In this document: piece after piece, positions 26,867-37,575 of the stretch | How positions within the stretch are numbered: position 1 is the first letter of the stretch | How the letters are laid out: every line of letters starts with the position of its first letter | Origin: Sphingobacteriales bacterium | GTDB taxonomy: Bacteria > Bacteroidota > Bacteroidia > Sphingobacteriales > Sphingobacteriaceae | Length of the DNA: 64,000 bases | NCBI GenBank assembly: GCA_028288165.1 | Contig: JAQBOG010000014.1 | Location: 1-64,000 of the forward strand | Reading direction: 5' to 3' | Made by a program: the position numbers and the translations under genes | Notes under the pieces: generated by a model | Seen by the model: the letters and a program-made list of their open reading frames with translations, nothing else | The model's database searches: none | Told to the model about the DNA's origin: nothing

Positions 26867-29755
26867 CTAAAAATTGTTTTGCTCAAATTTCTTATACTTT
26901 TCAATAATTATTCTGTCCTTCAACAGGTCTAAGTTCTGTTTGCTTATTATAAAATAATTATATTTTTCAAAGGATACCTTCATTATTTCTTTTAACATCC
27001 CAGTAATGTTTTTACCGTAGTTTTCCACCTTTTCTTTATTTTCAAATGCACCGATAACGATTAGCTGATTTTCGCCATTGATTTCTTTTAATTGATGTTT
27101 AATGTTATCACCTGCAAAATTAGCCCTATTAAATTGGCCAATACCAAATCTCGATGAATTTAAATTTATTCCAGGATCAAGCACATTAATAACGAAATAA
27201 TACTCAGAACTATTTAAATTCGAGAAAATATCTGGTTCCGTAATTGCATTTGATACATCCTTACTCGTTTTGGGCGATTCGTTGTTTTCAGTAACAACTG
27301 TATCCGTTGTTGATTTCTTTATTTCTTCTGGTACTTCTGTCGCTTTTACAAGGCTAGAATCATTGATAGAAGGTTTATCTATCTTATTACCGGCGTCGTC
27401 AGATTTAGGAATTATTGCAGAAGTGGTATTGTCAGCATTTTTAGAAATGATTACTTCATTAGCAGTTACTATAGCCGGTTCTTCAATGAAATTAGCGTCA
27501 TAGTCATTTTCAAGAAGAGCGAATGGTCTTTTTGATAAGCTTTCGCGATTTTCCGTTATGTAGCTCAGGTTTTGCATCACCAAAGGCACAATAAGTTTGT
27601 CATCCGGAAAGTCTGAGGCAATCTTTTTCAAGCTGTTTTCAAATTCGGCGATTTTATGGAGATGTCCATATGCTAATGAATTTAAATATGCTAATTGTGG
27701 AGATAGCTTATTATCTGCATATTCTTTTAAAGCTTTGTCGGTTATAACCAGAACTTCCTGATAAGCCTTATCAATGTATTTGTTATAGGCATCATTATAT
27801 ATTTGGTTCAAAGCATTTTCCAACTCACCAGTTTTTTCATTAAAGTGTGGATCTACAATTACTTTGGCAAATGGAGAATTTGGAAACTGATTTAACAGAA
27901 TATTTTTATATTCCAAAGACTTTTGAGGATTCTTTAGTTCATTAAGTCGATATAGATTATAATATACAGCCAGTTTATTCGAATTGTCGGGAAATCTGAC
28001 CAGCAAAAGCTCGAAATATTTTACGGCCTCTTGATCATCATTTAAAATTTCATGATAGTAGTTTCCGATATCATAAAGTGCTGTGGCAATTTTTGCATTT
28101 GATGCTATGAGCGTTTCAGGGGTTAAGGGAATATCATCTATTAAAGACTTGCTCCTTCCTGTTGGATTTGAATGTTGAACATCCGGATCATTTGGAATGC
28201 CCGAAACAATTTCTTCTGAATTTACAGGTTCGTTGGTGGTGATCTCTGTGGCCGATTTCTGGCCTCTTCTCCAATTATCTTCTAATTTTCTATTCCCCCA
28301 CTTGTTTTTAAAGTCAGAAAACCCCTGACTAATAGCAATGGTATTATCAAAGTAATACTTACCATTCAGACTATTATTTTGTGCCAACTGACTTGATTTT
28401 GTAATTCCATTATTGAAACTGGTTGCTCCTGTCTGATTTTGTAAGGTCGGCTTTTGAAGGTAACTATCTTCCGCCAACTTTACTCTCAACTTTCTTTCGT
28501 CTTCCGGGAGTTTCGCCAGCATCTGTAATGTATCTTCTCTAGCTATAATAGAAAGTGCATCAGAAAGTATTTCCAGATTTTTAGCCTTCTTATTAATAAG
28601 GTCATAATTTGGATAGCTTGGAGGAAGCGTCCTCAGCGCATCGTCATATGATGACTTCGCTTTCACATAATCTTGTTTTTCAATATAAATTTCTGCGAGA
28701 GCTAAATATGAAAGTCCTTTCTGATTTGTGTTTTTCGAGTTGTTTTTTATTGATAATTTATAGTTTTCAATAGCACTCTCAATATTTCCCTGTTTTTGAT
28801 AAACTTTCCCTATTTGATAATATATTTGATCAATTAAGCTTGCGTTTTTATCATCTTTCAATAATGTTTTGAGTCTTGCGATTCTGAGCTCAATATCTTT
28901 GTTTTCCGAATCGATAATGCCTAAGCGATTAAGATTGGCATTGAATGCCATTTCAAACGGTGCATTACTTCGAACCACTGCGGTATAATTTTTATAAGCA
29001 TCGTTAAACTGACCATTCTGTTTCTGCAATTGTGCAAGGAGATACGTCCATTTAACGGCCTCCTGTTTACGTTTTGTTAGTTTTTTTGCGGTACTTATTT
29101 CTCTGGCAGCTTCTTCGTAATTTTTTCTAATTATTAATAATTGAGCATATACTGCATGAAAATCTACAATAGCCTTTTTGTTGTTTAGGATGTATTTACT
29201 AGCACTATCCAGGTTTTCTTTTGCATCCGAATATCTTTCAAGTGCAATCAATGCTCGGGCCTTCCATGTAAATGCAGACAGTTTTAACTTTTTATTATTT
29301 GGATTACTGTTGATGAGGTACGTTAAGAATTCAGCAGCATTAAAAAAATTAGACTTATAATAATTTGCTTTTGCAATCAAGAAATAGGCGTCATCCACGT
29401 ATTTACTCTGCCCTTTTTCGTTAATAATAGTATTTGATTTGGTTATAACCTCGTCAAGCTTGGCTATTTCAGATTGCGAAATGATTTCGTTGGGTTCAAT
29501 ATAAACATGAATGATTTGTTCATAATCTTCCTGGTACGCAGCGCTTATATTTTGTTCGCTTTCCTTTAAGATTTCGTTTGCGTTGAAGAGTATATTATAT
29601 CTTGCGGTTAAATTTTGGATACCTTGGTTGGCAATTGTTTCTTTTTGCGAATTACAACTTAATGTTATAAGAAGTAAACACAATAAGTAATAGCTATGAT
29701 ATTTATTTTTGGTAGAAGATTTCAAGTTGAATGAAGACTGGTTTTCTAATATCAC
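26867..29755 (-). CDS. sprE: PorW/SprE-type TPR lipoprotein of type IX secretion
   Basis: 962 residues. The N-terminal lipoprotein signal ends LITLSC, followed by the family hallmark 'QGIQNLTARYNILFNANE'. Many TPR-like helical repeats follow across about 90-400 and 560-720, then a low-complexity linker and a C-terminal region with 'YYFVINVLDPGINLNSSRFGIG'. SprE/PorW proteins are outer-membrane-attached periplasmic factors needed for T9SS secretion and gliding. The sequence match is by recognition of these motifs, not alignment. It is first in an operon with the class A PBP, linking secretion and cell-wall synthesis. The start used is the longest; a start nearer the signal is possible. Confidence 0.85.
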   Translation of the reverse strand: MILENQSSFNLKSSTKNKYHSYYLLCLLLITLSCNSQKETIANQGIQNLTARYNILFNANEILKESEQNISAAYQEDYEQIIHVYIEPNEIISQSEIAKLDEVITKSNTIINEKGQSKYVDDAYFLIAKANYYKSNFFNAAEFLTYLINSNPNNKKLKLSAFTWKARALIALERYSDAKENLDSASKYILNNKKAIVDFHAVYAQLLIIRKNYEEAAREISTAKKLTKRKQEAVKWTYLLAQLQKQNGQFNDAYKNYTAVVRSNAPFEMAFNANLNRLGIIDSENKDIELRIARLKTLLKDDKNASLIDQIYYQIGKVYQKQGNIESAIENYKLSIKNNSKNTNQKGLSYLALAEIYIEKQDYVKAKSSYDDALRTLPPSYPNYDLINKKAKNLEILSDALSIIAREDTLQMLAKLPEDERKLRVKLAEDSYLQKPTLQNQTGATSFNNGITKSSQLAQNNSLNGKYYFDNTIAISQGFSDFKNKWGNRKLEDNWRRGQKSATEITTNEPVNSEEIVSGIPNDPDVQHSNPTGRSKSLIDDIPLTPETLIASNAKIATALYDIGNYYHEILNDDQEAVKYFELLLVRFPDNSNKLAVYYNLYRLNELKNPQKSLEYKNILLNQFPNSPFAKVIVDPHFNEKTGELENALNQIYNDAYNKYIDKAYQEVLVITDKALKEYADNKLSPQLAYLNSLAYGHLHKIAEFENSLKKIASDFPDDKLIVPLVMQNLSYITENRESLSKRPFALLENDYDANFIEEPAIVTANEVIISKNADNTTSAIIPKSDDAGNKIDKPSINDSSLVKATEVPEEIKKSTTDTVVTENNESPKTSKDVSNAITEPDIFSNLNSSEYYFVINVLDPGINLNSSRFGIGQFNRANFAGDNIKHQLKEINGENQLIVIGAFENKEKVENYGKNITGMLKEIMKVSFEKYNYFIISKQNLDLLKDRIIIEKYKKFEQNNF

Positions 29756-29880
29756 AAACTACATAAATTATATTGAGCAATATAATCCAATATGTTGGGT
29801 AAATATACGGCTTAGAAACAAATTACAGGACAAGAATTACTATAAGCCTTACGTACTATGCCTATCAATTTTTTACAAAC

Positions 29881-29910
29881 TTACGATTCTTGTAAATAAT
29901 TATACTTTTG
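29881..29910 (+). promoter_or_regulatory. Promoter of the ATP synthase operon
   Basis: TACTTTTG at 29903-29910 matches TANNTTTG. A weak -33 TTA lies 19 bases upstream. It sits 19 bases before the atpZ-like start codon. Confidence 0.45.
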
Positions 29911-29929
29911 TACTAAGATAAATTTAGTT

Positions 29930-30187
29930 ATGCCAGAGAATAATGACACGAATGAAAATAGAGGTTCTGACAAGTCGGACACACCTGGACAAAAGAAATC
30001 AATCAGAGATTTTGCAGTTTTTGCCGGTGTTGGTTTTCAAATGATGGCTGTTATAGGAGTCTGTGCATTTATTGGGTATAAGTTAGATGAATATTATCAT
30101 CACGAAACACAGTGGATTACAGCGCTAAGTGGAGTATTTGGAGTGTGTATATCTATTTATCAAACTATCAGACAATTAAAATCTTGA
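29930..30187 (+). CDS. AtpZ/AtpI family protein
   Basis: 85 residues. A charged N-terminus (about 25 residues) is followed by two membrane helices in the AtpZ pattern: 'FAVFAGVGFQMMAVIGVCAFIGYKLDEYY' and 'QWITALSGVFGVCISIYQTI'. These small proteins lead F-ATPase operons and help insert or assemble the c-ring, possibly with Mg or Ca transport. The TGA stop overlaps a TTG start of the next gene, suggesting coupling. Confidence 0.85.
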   Translation: MPENNDTNENRGSDKSDTPGQKKSIRDFAVFAGVGFQMMAVIGVCAFIGYKLDEYYHHETQWITALSGVFGVCISIYQTIRQLKS

Positions 30188-30567
30188 AGCTCGGTCGTTT
30201 TTTTTTACTGTTTTTAATTTTTGTAATCATATTAGCAAGTGTGCCGATTTTAAGTACGTATTATCTAGATATGGGCAGCTTTTTGATTCCATACTTTTGG
30301 AATTTGTTCGTTGTATTTGCGATACTTACGTTGCTTATTTACCTATTATCGTATTGGAGAATGAGCATAAGCAACAAGGCATCTGGTCAGGTTTTGCTTG
30401 GTGGGATAACAATAAAGTTGCTTATTTGTATGATAATGGCCTTTATTTATTTAAATAATATTGAAGTAAATCCAGCTCATTTTCTGTTGAATTTTTTTTA
30501 TCTATATTTCTTTCATACGGTGTTTGAAATATATTGTTTGTTGTGTAACTTGCGCAACCAAAAATAA
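30184..30567 (+). CDS. Small four-helix membrane protein of the ATP synthase operon
   Basis: I start this gene at TTG 30184, which overlaps the previous stop as TTGA. The longer open frame from 30112 would lie inside the preceding gene. The product is about 127 residues with four predicted membrane helices ('FFLLFLIFVIILASVPIL', 'IPYFWNLFVVFAILTLLIYLLSYW', 'LLGGITIKLLICMIMAFIYL' and 'FLLNFFYLYFFHTVFEIY'). The position between atpZ and atpB and the topology are those of AtpI-type subunits, but sequence identity to known AtpI is not obvious. A c-ring assembly factor is the best guess. Confidence 0.7.
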   Translation: MKLGRFFLLFLIFVIILASVPILSTYYLDMGSFLIPYFWNLFVVFAILTLLIYLLSYWRMSISNKASGQVLLGGITIKLLICMIMAFIYLNNIEVNPAHFLLNFFYLYFFHTVFEIYCLLCNLRNQK

Positions 30568-30587
30568 AGTAAATATCCCCTTAATAA

Positions 30588-31995
<1,408 letters not shown>

Positions 31996-32001
31996 TAAAG
32001 A

Positions 32002-32036
32002 AAGGCTGTTGCGATTGGCAACAGCCTTCTTTTATT
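32002..32036 (+). terminator. Hairpin / partial terminator between atpE and atpF
   Basis: AAGGCTGTTGC pairs almost perfectly with GGCAACAGCCTT around GATT and is followed by CTTTTATTT. It lies inside the operon, so it probably causes partial termination or protects the 3' end of the atpE message, raising c-subunit output relative to b. Confidence 0.8.
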
Positions 32037-32069
32037 TAAAGAAATTGACATAAACAAAAAACTAATATA

Positions 32070-32582
32070 ATGACATTACTAGCATTAAATCCATTAGTAA
32101 GTCCTGATCCGGGTTTGTTCATTTGGTCAACTGTTGCGTTTCTTTTGCTGTTTTTTCTGTTGAGCAAGTTCGCATGGAAGCCAATAGTTAAAGCTTTAGA
32201 TGAACGTGAGCGCTCTATCGAAGACGCTCTGGCGAAAGCGGAGATGGCTAAAGAAGAAATGGCCAAATTGACCAATGAAAATGAACTTCTTTTAAAACAA
32301 GCTCGTAGTGAGCGTGATGATATTTTAAAGCAAGCTAAAATTTTGAAAGATCAGATTGTAAGTGATGCAAAAGTATCCGCACAAACTGAAGGTTCAAAAA
32401 TGATTGAAAAAGCTAGAATTGAAATTGAAAATCAGAAAATTGCTGCGATTGCTGAAGTTAAAGATCAGGTAGCAACTTTATCTATCCAGATTGCAGAGAA
32501 ATTATTGCGTAAGCAATTTGAGGATCAGAACAAGCAAAATGCGTTGGTAACTGATCTTTTGAAAGAAGTAAAGTTAAATTAG
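32070..32582 (+). CDS. atpF: F0F1 ATP synthase subunit b
   Basis: 170 residues. One N-terminal membrane helix (PDPGLFIWSTVAFLLLFFLL) is followed by the long amphipathic coiled coil typical of the peripheral stalk, with 'FAWKPIVKALDERERSIEDAL' just after the membrane. The C-terminus 'ATLSIQIAEKLLRKQFED' binds the delta subunit. The gap to atpH is 97 bases with no feature that I see. Confidence 0.95.
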   Translation: MTLLALNPLVSPDPGLFIWSTVAFLLLFFLLSKFAWKPIVKALDERERSIEDALAKAEMAKEEMAKLTNENELLLKQARSERDDILKQAKILKDQIVSDAKVSAQTEGSKMIEKARIEIENQKIAAIAEVKDQVATLSIQIAEKLLRKQFEDQNKQNALVTDLLKEVKLN

Positions 32583-32679
32583 ATTGTTGCTGGGCCTTGT
32601 TAACGGTAGGCCGGAAGTTGGGTAGAGTGTATTGAAAAGTTTTAATGGCTTGCAAATCACAGCTCATAACTAAAATAGA

Positions 32680-33225
32680 ATGTCTGAAATACAAGTATCA
32701 TCGCGTTATGCAAAATCGTTAATTGACCTTGCGCAAGAGCAAAACTCTTTAGAGCAAATCAAAAACGATATCGTATCATTTATAGGAATTCTTAAAGAAA
32801 ATCCAACGTTGCTTGCTGTTTTGAAAAATCCGATTATCAGCCCCGGTAAAAAGTTGAATATACTGGATGGTCTTTTTGCATCCAGATTCGATCCGATGGT
32901 TTTATCGTTTTTCAAACTCCTTGTTAATAAAGGGAGATCCCCAATTCTATATTCAATAGCTAGAGAGTTCATTAATGAATATAATGTTCTCAAAAATATC
33001 GTAAAGGCGACTGTTGTTTCTGCCGCTCCTTTAAGCGATGAAAATAGAAAGGCGATTGAAAACATAATAAAGGACGCTACTAAGGGAGAAGTGCTTTTAA
33101 CAGAAAAAGTTGATCAACATCTTGTTGGCGGATTTATATTAACGGTTGGTGATAAGCAATTTGATACCAGTCTTTCAAGTAAACTTCGCAACTTGAAAAA
33201 AGAATTTTCACAAAAAATTATTTAA
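32680..33225 (+). CDS. atpH: F0F1 ATP synthase subunit delta
   Basis: 181 residues. The N-terminal helical bundle starts 'VSSRYAKSLIDLAQEQNS', and the C-terminal signature is 'KVDQHLVGGFILTVGDKQFDTSLSSKLRNLKKEF'. It links the b-dimer to the top of the alpha3beta3 head. The order b-delta-alpha-gamma is normal for the operon. Confidence 0.95.
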   Translation: MSEIQVSSRYAKSLIDLAQEQNSLEQIKNDIVSFIGILKENPTLLAVLKNPIISPGKKLNILDGLFASRFDPMVLSFFKLLVNKGRSPILYSIAREFINEYNVLKNIVKATVVSAAPLSDENRKAIENIIKDATKGEVLLTEKVDQHLVGGFILTVGDKQFDTSLSSKLRNLKKEFSQKII

Positions 33226-33227
33226 AC

Positions 33228-33276
33228 CCTACCCCTAAAGGGGGATTTAAACATGTTCCCCTATAGGGGCGGGGAG
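33228..33276. repeat. Two G/C-rich hairpins between atpH and atpA
   Basis: CCCCTAAAGGGG and CCCCTATAGGGG occur 20 bases apart, each a near-perfect dyad, followed by CGGGGAG. This may be an mRNA processing or stability element between the two genes. It could instead be a small repeat common in these genomes. Confidence 0.5.
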
Positions 33277-33302
33277 CTAACATAAAACTCATAATTACTA
33301 CT

Positions 33303-34877
33303 ATGGTAGAGGTAAGACCAGATGAAGTTTCAGCTATTTTAAGACAACAATTGTCCGGCTTAAAATCAGAAGCCGAACTAGAAGAGGTAGGTACTGTGTT
33401 ACAAGTGGGTGACGGTATTGCTCGTGTTTACGGTTTAACAAAGGTTCAATCAGGAGAGTTGGTTGAATTTGATAACGGCCTACAAGGCATTGTTCTAAAT
33501 CTTGAAGAAGATAACGTTGGTGTTGTATTATTAGGTGCTTTTGATGAGATTAGAGAAGGCAACACCGTTAAGCGTACTAATAAAATTGGTTCGATTAAAG
33601 TAGGTGACGGCATGCTGGGCCGTGTGGTTAATACCCTTGGGCAACCAATGGATGGTAAAGGCCCAATTGCTGGTGTAACTTACGAAATGCCTTTAGAGCG
33701 TAAAGCTCCAGGTGTAATTTACCGTCAACCGGTTACTGAGCCGTTACAAACTGGTATCAAAGCAATCGATGCAATGATCCCAATTGGACGTGGCCAACGT
33801 GAATTAGTTATTGGTGATCGTCAAACTGGAAAAACAGCAGTTTGTATTGATACTATTATTAATCAAAAAGAATTTTACGAAGCTGGTCAACCAGTGTTCT
33901 GTATATATGTTGCTATTGGACAAAAAAATTCAACGGTAGCGCAAATTGTTCGGACTCTTGAAGAGAACGGTGCAATGCCATACACAGTTATTGTTGCGGC
34001 ATCAGCAGCAGATCCAGCTCCGATGCAGTTTTATGCTCCATTTGCCGGTGCTGCTATTGGTGAATTTTTCCGTGATACAGGTAGGCCAGCCTTAATTGTT
34101 TATGATGATTTATCAAAACAAGCTGTTGCATATCGCGAAGTATCATTGCTTTTAAAACGTCCCCCAGGTCGTGAAGCATATCCTGGTGATGTATTCTATC
34201 TTCACAGTCGTTTGTTAGAGCGTGCTGCTAAGATCAATTCAAATGATTCTATTGCACAAGCAATGAATGATTTACCTGAATCAATTCGTCACATCGTTAA
34301 GGGTGGTGGTTCTTTAACGGCATTGCCTATCATTGAAACACAAGCTGGTGACGTTTCAGCATACATTCCAACAAACGTAATTTCTATTACTGACGGACAA
34401 ATTTTCTTAGAGTCCAATTTATTTAATGCGGGTGTTAGACCAGCTATTAACGTGGGTATTTCGGTATCCCGTGTAGGAGGTAATGCTCAAATTAAATCAA
34501 TGAAGAAAGTTGCTGGTACTTTAAAACTTGATCAAGCACAGTATCGTGAGTTAGAGGCATTCTCTAAATTCGGTTCTGACCTTGATGCAGCTACAAAAGC
34601 TGTTTTGGATAAAGGTGCTCGTAATGTAGAGATATTAAAGCAAGGTCAATTTTCACCTGTTACTGTAGAGAAACAAGTGGCAATTATTTACGCCGGATCT
34701 AAGGGTTTATTAAGAGCAGTTCCCATTAATAAAGTAAGAGAGTTTGAAGCAGAATTTGTTCAGCATTTAGAGCAAAGACATCCGGAAGTACTTAAGGGTT
34801 TAAAAGCAGGTAAACTAGATGACAGTATTACACAGGTACTGGAAACTGTTGCTAAAGAATTGTCTGGTAAGTATTAA
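33303..34877 (+). CDS. atpA: F0F1 ATP synthase subunit alpha
   Basis: 524 residues, standard for AtpA. A beta-barrel N-terminal domain ('[18 protein letters not shown]') is followed by the nucleotide-binding domain with Walker A '[10 protein letters not shown]', '[16 protein letters not shown]', and the alpha signature '[14 protein letters not shown]'. The C-terminal helical domain ends '[13 protein letters not shown]'. It holds the non-catalytic nucleotide sites of F1. The partner beta subunit is not in this window. Confidence 0.97.
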   Translation: MVEVRPDEVSAILRQQLSGLKSEAELEEVGTVLQVGDGIARVYGLTKVQSGELVEFDNGLQGIVLNLEEDNVGVVLLGAFDEIREGNTVKRTNKIGSIKVGDGMLGRVVNTLGQPMDGKGPIAGVTYEMPLERKAPGVIYRQPVTEPLQTGIKAIDAMIPIGRGQRELVIGDRQTGKTAVCIDTIINQKEFYEAGQPVFCIYVAIGQKNSTVAQIVRTLEENGAMPYTVIVAASAADPAPMQFYAPFAGAAIGEFFRDTGRPALIVYDDLSKQAVAYREVSLLLKRPPGREAYPGDVFYLHSRLLERAAKINSNDSIAQAMNDLPESIRHIVKGGGSLTALPIIETQAGDVSAYIPTNVISITDGQIFLESNLFNAGVRPAINVGISVSRVGGNAQIKSMKKVAGTLKLDQAQYRELEAFSKFGSDLDAATKAVLDKGARNVEILKQGQFSPVTVEKQVAIIYAGSKGLLRAVPINKVREFEAEFVQHLEQRHPEVLKGLKAGKLDDSITQVLETVAKELSGKY

Positions 34878-34878
34878 T

Positions 34879-34954
34879 TGAGATTTGAGAAAATAGATTT
34901 GAGATTTGAGAAGGATGCATAAGTCTCCGATCTCAAATCTCATATCTCACATCT
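34879..34954. repeat. TGAGATTT heptad repeats forming an inverted repeat
   Basis: Three imperfect copies of TTGAGATTTGAGA face TCTCAAATCTCATATCTCAC 20-30 bases later, giving a long AT/GA-rich hairpin between atpA and atpG. Its sequence resembles the block at 3018-3049. Confidence 0.65.
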
Positions 34955-34964
34955 AAAAACAAGA

Positions 34965-35852
34965 ATGGCAAATTTAAAAGAAGTAAGAAATCGGATTGTA
35001 TCTGTAACCTCGACTCAGCAGATCACTAAAGCCATGAAAATGGTTTCGGCTGCTAAGTTAAAAAGGGCTACAAGCGCAATTATTCAATTACGGCCGTATG
35101 CGAATAAGATGAAGGAGATATTAGCTAATCTTTCCGCAAATTTGGAAGATGGCACTTCACCTTTTACCCAAAAACGTGAGCCGGTAAGGGTTTTAGTTAT
35201 CGCAATTTCTTCAAATCGTGGTTTGGCAGGTGCGTTTAACATGAATGTAATCAAAAACACAAATCTGCTTATTTCTAATCAGTATCCTGAGCAATACAGG
35301 AAGGGCAATGTACATATTGTTGCAATCGGTAAAAAGGTTCAGGATTATTATGAGAAACGTAAATACAACGTTATAGGTAATAACAATGAACTATACAGTG
35401 ATTTATCTTTCCAGAACGCTTCTATTATTACAGAAGCAGTGATGCAGGGTTTTGTTAATGGCGATTACGACCGGGTTGATTTGGTTTATAACCAATTTAG
35501 AAATGCAGCAGTTCAAATTTTAACAACAGAACAACTGTTACCCCTAACAAAAATAGAGAGCACATCGGCTGCTCAATCGGGTAAACAAACTGATTATATT
35601 CTAGAGCCTTCTCAAGAAGAAATTGTTGAAAAGCTAATACCAAAGTCAATAAAGATACAAGTATACAAAGCAATTTTAGATTCGCATGCTTCTGAGCATG
35701 GTGCCAGGATGACAGCTATGGATAAGGCGACTGAAAACGCTGGAGACCTGTTGAAATCGTTAAAATTATCATACAACCAAGCTCGTCAAGCTGCGATTAC
35801 TACTGAGTTGACAGAAATCGTTAGTGGAGCGGCTTCATTATCTAAAGGATAA
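34965..35852 (+). CDS. atpG: F0F1 ATP synthase subunit gamma
   Basis: 295 residues. The N-terminal helix 'EVRNRIVSVTSTQQITKAMKMVSAAKLKRA' and the C-terminal helix 'MTAMDKATENAGDLLKSLKLSYNQARQAAITTELTEIVSGA' form the rotor shaft, and both are intact. The middle Rossmann-like part includes 'SSNRGLAGAFNMN'. It is the last gene of this operon, ended by a strong terminator. The atpD and atpC genes must lie elsewhere, as is usual in Bacteroidota. Confidence 0.96.
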   Translation: MANLKEVRNRIVSVTSTQQITKAMKMVSAAKLKRATSAIIQLRPYANKMKEILANLSANLEDGTSPFTQKREPVRVLVIAISSNRGLAGAFNMNVIKNTNLLISNQYPEQYRKGNVHIVAIGKKVQDYYEKRKYNVIGNNNELYSDLSFQNASIITEAVMQGFVNGDYDRVDLVYNQFRNAAVQILTTEQLLPLTKIESTSAAQSGKQTDYILEPSQEEIVEKLIPKSIKIQVYKAILDSHASEHGARMTAMDKATENAGDLLKSLKLSYNQARQAAITTELTEIVSGAASLSKG

Positions 35853-35875
35853 ATAAGAAATTTAAGTTGATAGGG

Positions 35876-35907
35876 ACCCTTTAGTTATTCACTAAAGGGT
35901 TTTTTTG
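35876..35907 (+). terminator. Rho-independent terminator of the ATP synthase operon
   Basis: ACCCTTTAG pairs perfectly with CTAAAGGGT around TTATTCA, followed by TTTTTTT. Confidence 0.9.
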
Positions 35908-35975
35908 TTATCTAACATATTTATACCAAGGTTAATTTAGGCAGTACGAACATTCAACCGCAAGCTATCTTGATA

Positions 35976-36443
35976 ATGAATATATTGAAATCTTTAATCA
36001 TACTTATTCTTACTGGCATTAGTATGGTGGGGTTTTCTTGCTTTATTCACAAATATCTGTTTCATAGCCTTTTATGGTTTATTCATAAAACCCATCACAA
36101 ATCTAAGGCTAATAATTTTTTCGAGTGGAATGATATTTTTAGCTTTGGCTTTGCTGCTTTTTCTATCTACCTTATAATTGAAGGCAGTCAAGACTGGAGT
36201 AGTTCATTTTGGATAGGTATTGGAATAAGCTTGTACCGAATCATTTACTTCGTTTTGCACGATTTGTCCACTCATGCTCGCTTTCGAACCAATAAGCCCA
36301 GAAACGCTTATATTAAAGCCATTATAAGAGCACATAAAATTCATCATAAATCTATATATAAACATCCTTCAGAAGAATTTGGGCTGTTGCTGGTTTCAAA
36401 AAAATATCTTCATAAGGGGCGACAACTCATTGCTATAATTTAA
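35976..36443 (+). CDS. CrtZ-like beta-carotene hydroxylase / fatty acid hydroxylase superfamily
   Basis: 155 residues from ATG 35976. A membrane di-iron hydroxylase pattern is present with His boxes 'HKYLFH', 'HKTHH', 'HDLSTH' and 'HKIHH' in the spacing of CrtZ. The remaining segments are hydrophobic ('IILILTGISMVGFSCF', 'FGFAAFSIYLIIEG'). CrtZ converts beta-carotene to zeaxanthin. No other carotenoid genes lie nearby, so the substrate is inferred from family resemblance. The stop is 6 bases before murB. Confidence 0.78.
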   Translation: MNILKSLIILILTGISMVGFSCFIHKYLFHSLLWFIHKTHHKSKANNFFEWNDIFSFGFAAFSIYLIIEGSQDWSSSFWIGIGISLYRIIYFVLHDLSTHARFRTNKPRNAYIKAIIRAHKIHHKSIYKHPSEEFGLLLVSKKYLHKGRQLIAII

Positions 36444-36449
36444 TTTGAT

Positions 36450-37466
36450 ATGCCTTCTATACTAGAAAATTTTTCTCTAAAAAATTTGAACACCTTTGGA
36501 GTTGAGGCTATTGCCCGATGGTATGTTGAAATAAATTCTGAACACGACCTGCAAGTACTTTTAACTGATGCCAAATGGTTTGATACGGAACGTTTGGTTA
36601 TAGGTGGAGGTAGCAATATGCTTTTTACCCGGGATTTTAATGGCTTAGTAATAAGAGTGAATATAAAAGGGATTGAATATGTAGTTAAGGGTACTGAAGT
36701 TTACTTAAAAGCAGGCGGCGGCGAAGTATGGAATGACTTAGTGAATTATGCGGTTGACCATAATTTTGCAGGAATGGAAAACTTAAGCTTGATTCCTGGG
36801 TCGGTTGGAGCATCGCCCATTCAGAATATTGGGGCTTACGGAGTTGAAATTAAAGACATTTTTTATGAATGCAGAGCCTTTGAGATTGAAACAGGAACTA
36901 TAAAGATATTTAACCTTAACGATTGTGTTTTCAGCTATCGGGATAGCATATTCAAGACTCAATTTAAAGGGAAGTTCATTATTACCCAAGTAACGTATAA
37001 ACTTTCGACCTTACAGAATATCAATACAAGCTATGGGGCAATAAATGAAGAGCTTTTAAAACGACAGATTTCTACCCCTTCGGTTAAAGATATTTCACAG
37101 GTAGTTTCGCACATTCGTATATCTAAGCTTCCAGATCCATCTACCATTGGTAACGCAGGGAGTTTCTTTAAAAATCCAATAATTGAGCATGAAAGATTTT
37201 TAATTCTTAAATCGGAATTTCCTGATATTGTGGGCTTTAAGATTGATGAAACCCGCTTTAAACTTGCTGCAGGATGGTTGATTGAACAATGTGGGTGGAA
37301 AGGTATGGTTTTTGGTAATACCGGAACTTGGAAAAATCAGGCTTTAGTAATTGTAAACCATGGTCAGGCCACAGGATTGGAAATTTTTAACTTTTCTCAC
37401 AAAATAATTGAAAGTGTGAAATCGAAGTTTGGAATTATTTTAGATCGTGAAGTAAATATTATCTAA
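36450..37466 (+). CDS. murB: UDP-N-acetylmuramate dehydrogenase
   Basis: 338 residues, a type I MurB, which reduces UDP-GlcNAc-enolpyruvate to UDP-MurNAc using NADPH and FAD. The FAD site shows 'VIGGGSNMLF' and 'LIPGSVGASPIQNIGAYGVEI'. Further motifs are 'CVFSYRDSIFK', the catalytic Ser region 'IGNAGSFFKNPI' and 'AAGWLIEQCGWKG'. It starts 6 bases after the hydroxylase gene. Confidence 0.95.
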   Translation: MPSILENFSLKNLNTFGVEAIARWYVEINSEHDLQVLLTDAKWFDTERLVIGGGSNMLFTRDFNGLVIRVNIKGIEYVVKGTEVYLKAGGGEVWNDLVNYAVDHNFAGMENLSLIPGSVGASPIQNIGAYGVEIKDIFYECRAFEIETGTIKIFNLNDCVFSYRDSIFKTQFKGKFIITQVTYKLSTLQNINTSYGAINEELLKRQISTPSVKDISQVVSHIRISKLPDPSTIGNAGSFFKNPIIEHERFLILKSEFPDIVGFKIDETRFKLAAGWLIEQCGWKGMVFGNTGTWKNQALVIVNHGQATGLEIFNFSHKIIESVKSKFGIILDREVNII

Positions 37467-37575
37467 GTAATAATTAGCTATTTGGTCATGTTTTAAATGG
37501 TTACAAAAACATAATATTCAATTTTCGGGGCCATGGGTTTGTTTAAGTAAATTTGTATAATTCTTAAACAAATTG

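Noticed and set aside
30112-30183. Longer start for the small membrane protein before atpB
   Set aside because: It would lie entirely inside the AtpZ gene in another frame; the TTG at 30184 overlaps the AtpZ stop as TTGA, a normal coupling arrangement.
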